This document shows, one piece after another, positions 6,742-8,665 of a stretch of DNA of 8,665 bases. A program made the translations under genes and the position numbers. The notes under the pieces are model-generated. The model did no database searches, had not been told where the DNA came from, and saw only the letters and a list, made by a program, of their open reading frames with translations. Numbering within the stretch: the first letter of the stretch is position 1; every line of letters starts with the position of its first letter. This DNA comes from an uncultured Ruminococcus sp. (GTDB taxonomy: Bacteria > Bacillota > Clostridia > Oscillospirales > CAG-272). Location of the stretch: contig CADBRS010000120.1 of assembly GCA_902797125.1 (NCBI GenBank), forward strand, positions 1 to 8,665, written 5' to 3'.

Positions 6742-8328
6742 ATGGACAATTCTAAGAAAAAACTGATTATCATCATCTCGATCGCAGCCGCCGTGCTGAT
6801 CGCTCTCTCCGTCATCCTGGCCGTCGCGCTGAACCGTAAGGGCGAGGACAGCTACCGTTCCGTCCGCATCCAGACCATGGAGGGGACCGTTCAGATCCTG
6901 CGCGGGGACAAGACGCTGGACGCCTATGAGAGCATGAATCTGAAAAACGAGGATCAGATCCTTACGTCCAAAGATTCCGAATGCGTATTGAAACTGGACG
7001 AAGATAAATTCGTCTATATCGGCGAAAATTCCAAGATCTATCTGGAGACGTCCGAGAAGAACGCGGACCGCACCAAGCTCACGGTCAGCGAAGGTTCCAT
7101 CCTCACCGAAGTCCAGAACAAGCTGGGAGAGAATCAGACGTTCGACGTCGAGACCCCCAACTCCACCATGGCGATCCGCGGGACCGTCTTCAAAACCGAC
7201 GTCCGGGTCGAGAACGGCGTCTGCCAGATCTCCTATGCGCTTTTCAGGGGCGAGATCGAACTCTCCGTCGTCGAGAAGACCGCGGACGGCTCGTATCAGG
7301 TCGGGACCTTCAAGGTCCAGCCCTTGCAGCAGGTCGTGATGGAAGTCGAGGAAAAAGACCTCGTGACCGTCGATGAACTCAAAGGCGTCATCGAAAAGAT
7401 CGGGACCGAAGATCCGTCCGTTTCCCAAAAATCTTTCGACACGTTCGAGTCGTTCCAGCAGTCATCCGAAAAGATCGGCATTTCCGAGATCAAACTCTCG
7501 GATAAGGACGTCAAGGAAGTCACGGACTTCTTCGAAAAGATCGAGTCCGGATTGAACGTCCGCGAAAGCGACAGCGCAAAAGAACCGGTCTCCACCGAAA
7601 CAGAATCTGCGGAGTCTTCAGACAGAGAAACCGAAACGGAGATTGAAAACGGCAAAGAGACTGAAAAACCGGTCGATTCCGAAACCGAGACCGAAAAGGT
7701 TACCGAGACGGAAAAACCGGTCGAAACCGAGACTGAAAAAGACACCGCTTCCGAATCCGGCCAGTATCATGTAAGGCTGATCACTTCCGAAGGCAAGACC
7801 GAAGACCTGGGCCAGGTCAACGAAGTGTCGTTGCAGCCGTCCAGAAAGATCAAAACCAAAACCGAATTCTTCCTGGGCTGGTATACCAAAGACACCTATG
7901 AAGGCGGGGAAGAAGTCTGGACATGTCTTTCCAACGAGCAGGAATTCCTCCTGATCCCCAAAGCGGATATCGACGTCTACGAATTCATTTTGCCGCTCTA
8001 TTCCACGAGCACGGAACTGCATATCCGCGGATTCGACGATCATTTTCTCCTGATCCCCAGAGACGGGACGGTAGACCTTCTGGACTTCGATTTCGAGATC
8101 CATCTGGCCAGCAAGACCTATCATGATCCGGTCCTTCCGCTCACCAGCGAATACGTCCGGAAGAACATGCGGACCGAGATCTACCGGGTGGACAATGTAG
8201 GCACCGGTTATCCCGTGCGCGTATTGGTGGATGAGATCGATTCGTCCCAAACCAATTATTACGTCATCAATTATATTCTGGGCAACAATTACGGCGTGTC
8301 CTGCGTGCTGACCGCCATCGTCAGCTGA
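6742..8328 (+). CDS. Membrane-anchored FecR-domain protein with Glu/Thr-rich linker and InlB-like module
   Basis: This 528-residue protein has a short Lys-rich N-terminus and one hydrophobic helix (about 8-30), so most of it should lie outside the cell. A FecR domain follows (about 38-195) with the hallmark ETPNSTMAIRGTVF around 137-150. In FecI/FecR systems this domain passes a surface signal to a sigma factor, but no sigma factor is encoded here. After a charged segment comes a Glu/Thr-rich linker (285-339), then a beta module resembling InlB/Listeria-Bacteroides repeats (about 342-425, with FFLGWYTK at 376-383). The last 100 residues match nothing I recognise. The ATG starts 3 nt after the HD-GYP stop. 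The only ribosome site seen is GGAG at 6725-6728, 13 nt away, so translation may depend on coupling. Two stop codons in a row (TGA, TAG) end the gene. It could be a ligand-presenting or mechanosensing partner of the CHASE2 cyclase, which is inference. Confidence 0.85.
   Translation: MDNSKKKLIIIISIAAAVLIALSVILAVALNRKGEDSYRSVRIQTMEGTVQILRGDKTLDAYESMNLKNEDQILTSKDSECVLKLDEDKFVYIGENSKIYLETSEKNADRTKLTVSEGSILTEVQNKLGENQTFDVETPNSTMAIRGTVFKTDVRVENGVCQISYALFRGEIELSVVEKTADGSYQVGTFKVQPLQQVVMEVEEKDLVTVDELKGVIEKIGTEDPSVSQKSFDTFESFQQSSEKIGISEIKLSDKDVKEVTDFFEKIESGLNVRESDSAKEPVSTETESAESSDRETETEIENGKETEKPVDSETETEKVTETEKPVETETEKDTASESGQYHVRLITSEGKTEDLGQVNEVSLQPSRKIKTKTEFFLGWYTKDTYEGGEEVWTCLSNEQEFLLIPKADIDVYEFILPLYSTSTELHIRGFDDHFLLIPRDGTVDLLDFDFEIHLASKTYHDPVLPLTSEYVRKNMRTEIYRVDNVGTGYPVRVLVDEIDSSQTNYYVINYILGNNYGVSCVLTAIVS
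7594..7758 (+). repeat. Glu/Thr-rich low-complexity linker in the FecR protein gene
   Basis: Codons 285-339 are dominated by Thr, Glu, Ser and Lys, in a repeating ETETEK/TEKPV pattern. A 14-nt identical segment, GAAAAACCGGTCGA, occurs at 7663 and again at 7711, 48 nt (16 codons) apart. The region has probably expanded by in-frame duplication. It looks like a flexible spacer holding the C-terminal module away from the membrane. Confidence 0.75.
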
Positions 8329-8354
8329 TAGTAATATAATAAAACTTAGAATCG

Positions 8355-8390
8355 GTAACAAAAACTGCCGTGATCGGCAAAAATTGTAAC
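8355..8390. repeat. Palindromic repeat copy 1 of a 53-bp series
   Basis: A 36-bp imperfect palindrome begins with GTAACAAAAACTGCCG, has TGAT at its centre and ends with CGGCAAAAATTGTAAC. The inner TGCCG/CGGCA and the outer TTGTAAC-type ends pair; the A-rich parts between do not. On the minus strand the inner stem is followed by GTTTTT, so it could also stop transcripts entering from the right. Confidence 0.75.
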
Positions 8391-8404
8391 GTAAGTGACC
8401 TATG

Positions 8405-8446
8405 TATGTTACAAAAACTGCCGAAATAGGCAAAAGTTGTAACATA
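8405..8446. repeat. Palindromic repeat copy 2 of a 53-bp series
   Basis: This is the longest copy, with perfectly matching 10-bp ends (TATGTTACAA / TTGTAACATA) and an inner GCC/GGC. Its left half GTTACAAAAACTGCCG differs from copy 1 at one position, and its right half lies exactly 53 bp from that of copy 1. It sits just upstream of a TATAAT sequence, in the place where an operator would act. Confidence 0.8.
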
Positions 8447-8451
8447 GTCTG

Positions 8452-8457
8452 TATAAT
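8452..8457 (+). promoter_or_regulatory. Possible -10 element between repeats 2 and 3
   Basis: A perfect TATAAT lies in the spacer between palindromes 2 and 3, about 65 nt before the short ORF at 8523. No good -35 hexamer is found at 16-18 nt; that position is occupied by the right arm of repeat 2. If it is a promoter, it probably needs an activator or is controlled by whatever binds the palindromes. Confidence 0.4.
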
Positions 8458-8460
8458 TAC

Positions 8461-8499
8461 GTTGCAAAATTTGCCGAATTGTATTTTAATGGCAGCAAC
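8461..8499. repeat. Diverged palindromic repeat copy 3 of a 53-bp series
   Basis: The left half GTTGCAAAATTTGCCG is clearly related to copies 1 and 2 and starts exactly 53 bp after copy 2. The right half has diverged: GGCAGCAAC (8491-8499) can pair with GTTGC and TGCC of the left arm if AAAATT bulges out. It may be a half-site or a decayed palindrome. Confidence 0.6.
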
Positions 8500-8522
8500 A
8501 ACAAGAATCGGGGGGTTGATCT

Positions 8523-8594
8523 ATGAGAATCGATAGAGACAGCTACCTTGAGGCGGTCAACTACTCGGTGATTAAATCGCCGAGCATGGTATAG
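8523..8594 (+). pseudogene. 23-codon ORF, possible stump of a larger gene
   Basis: A strong ribosome site of six G (8510-8515) stands 7 nt before an ATG opening a 23-residue reading frame that starts MRIDRDSYLE and ends at TAG. The first ten residues resemble, from memory, the N-terminus of the AAA ATPases with a DUF4143 or related C-terminal domain. In those proteins the start is soon followed by a Walker A motif; here similarity stops after SYLE and no Walker A is present. It may be the 5' end of a deleted gene kept with its control region, or a genuine small peptide. The last part contains an inverted repeat (CTCGGTGA at 8564-8571 with TCGCCGAG at 8577-8584). Confidence 0.35.
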
Positions 8595-8614
8595 AATCTA
8601 TGTGAAGTGTTCAA

Positions 8615-8663
8615 AGTGGTTGAGTAGGCTTTGAGATAGGTCTCCGTTACAAGAGAAACCACT
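8615..8663. other. Hairpin-forming sequence at the window edge
   Basis: AGTGGTT (8615-8621) is complementary to AACCACT (8657-8663). A smaller inner stem from GGTCTC (8639-8644) and GAGAAACC (8653-8660) is an alternative. The window ends two bases later, so any T-tract or continuing element cannot be seen. It may be a terminator, an element end or chance. Confidence 0.25.
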
Positions 8664-8665
8664 CA

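Noticed and set aside
8329..8354. Terminator directly after the FecR gene, or a promoter at TATAAT 8335-8340
   Set aside because: There is no hairpin with a following T-tract on the plus strand, and no -35 hexamer at a suitable distance from this TATAAT. The operon end therefore remains undefined.
7618..8445. 275-codon minus-strand frame reaching into the palindrome region
   Set aside because: The Phe/Gly/Leu-rich part is the antisense of the Glu/Thr-rich linker, and its start lies within the repeats; no protein family is recognisable.
8355..8499. CRISPR array
   Set aside because: The repeats are 36 bp or longer with only 17-nt spacers, the third copy is decayed, and each unit is itself a palindrome; spacers are far shorter than in CRISPR arrays and no cas gene is present.
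8595..8665. Insertion sequence end at the right edge
   Set aside because: A partial inverted repeat is present but no transposase frame, target duplication or known terminal sequence is visible before the window ends.

Overview
The window reads like a chromosomal segment of a Bacillota/Clostridia-type bacterium, possibly a gut or rumen lineage. The hints are purine-rich Shine-Dalgarno sites with TTG starts, a CotH-family lipoprotein, InlB-like surface modules and a Glu/Thr-rich linker. The taxonomic guess is inference; a spirochaete-like origin is not excluded, because CHASE2 cyclases and FecR-domain proteins are common there too. The coding core is GC-rich, while both edges are AT-richer and hold small accessory pieces.

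Layout. (1) 1-353: a self-contained Phd/YefM-type antitoxin gene with its own promoter and terminator but no toxin gene. (2) 354-458: a clear promoter (TTGAAT-17-TATAAT) and a short leader rich in alternating GC. (3) 459-8328: five genes on the + strand: a CotH-kinase lipoprotein with a discoidin-like C-terminus; a CHASE2 receptor adenylate cyclase; a TIM-barrel enzyme with an endonuclease IV-like set of metal ligands; a GAF/HD-GYP phosphodiesterase with a large insertion; and a membrane-anchored FecR-domain protein with a Glu/Thr-rich linker and an InlB-like module. The last four genes are separated by +4, -20 and +3 nt, so they almost certainly form one transcription unit. The CotH gene, 53 nt upstream, probably belongs to it. 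(4) 8329-8665: no substantial gene. It holds three related palindromes repeating at exactly 53 bp, then a strong ribosome binding site and a 23-codon ORF that may be the stump of a larger gene.

Working together (inference): the operon looks like an envelope-to-cytoplasm signalling unit. Extracellular modules (CotH lipoprotein, CHASE2, FecR/InlB-like protein) could sense or modify something at the surface. The cyclase would make cAMP, and the HD-GYP enzyme would degrade c-di-GMP or a related dinucleotide. The GAF domain of the HD-GYP protein is a possible link between the two messengers. The TIM-barrel enzyme is the unexplained member. I did not recognise this exact gene combination as a described system.
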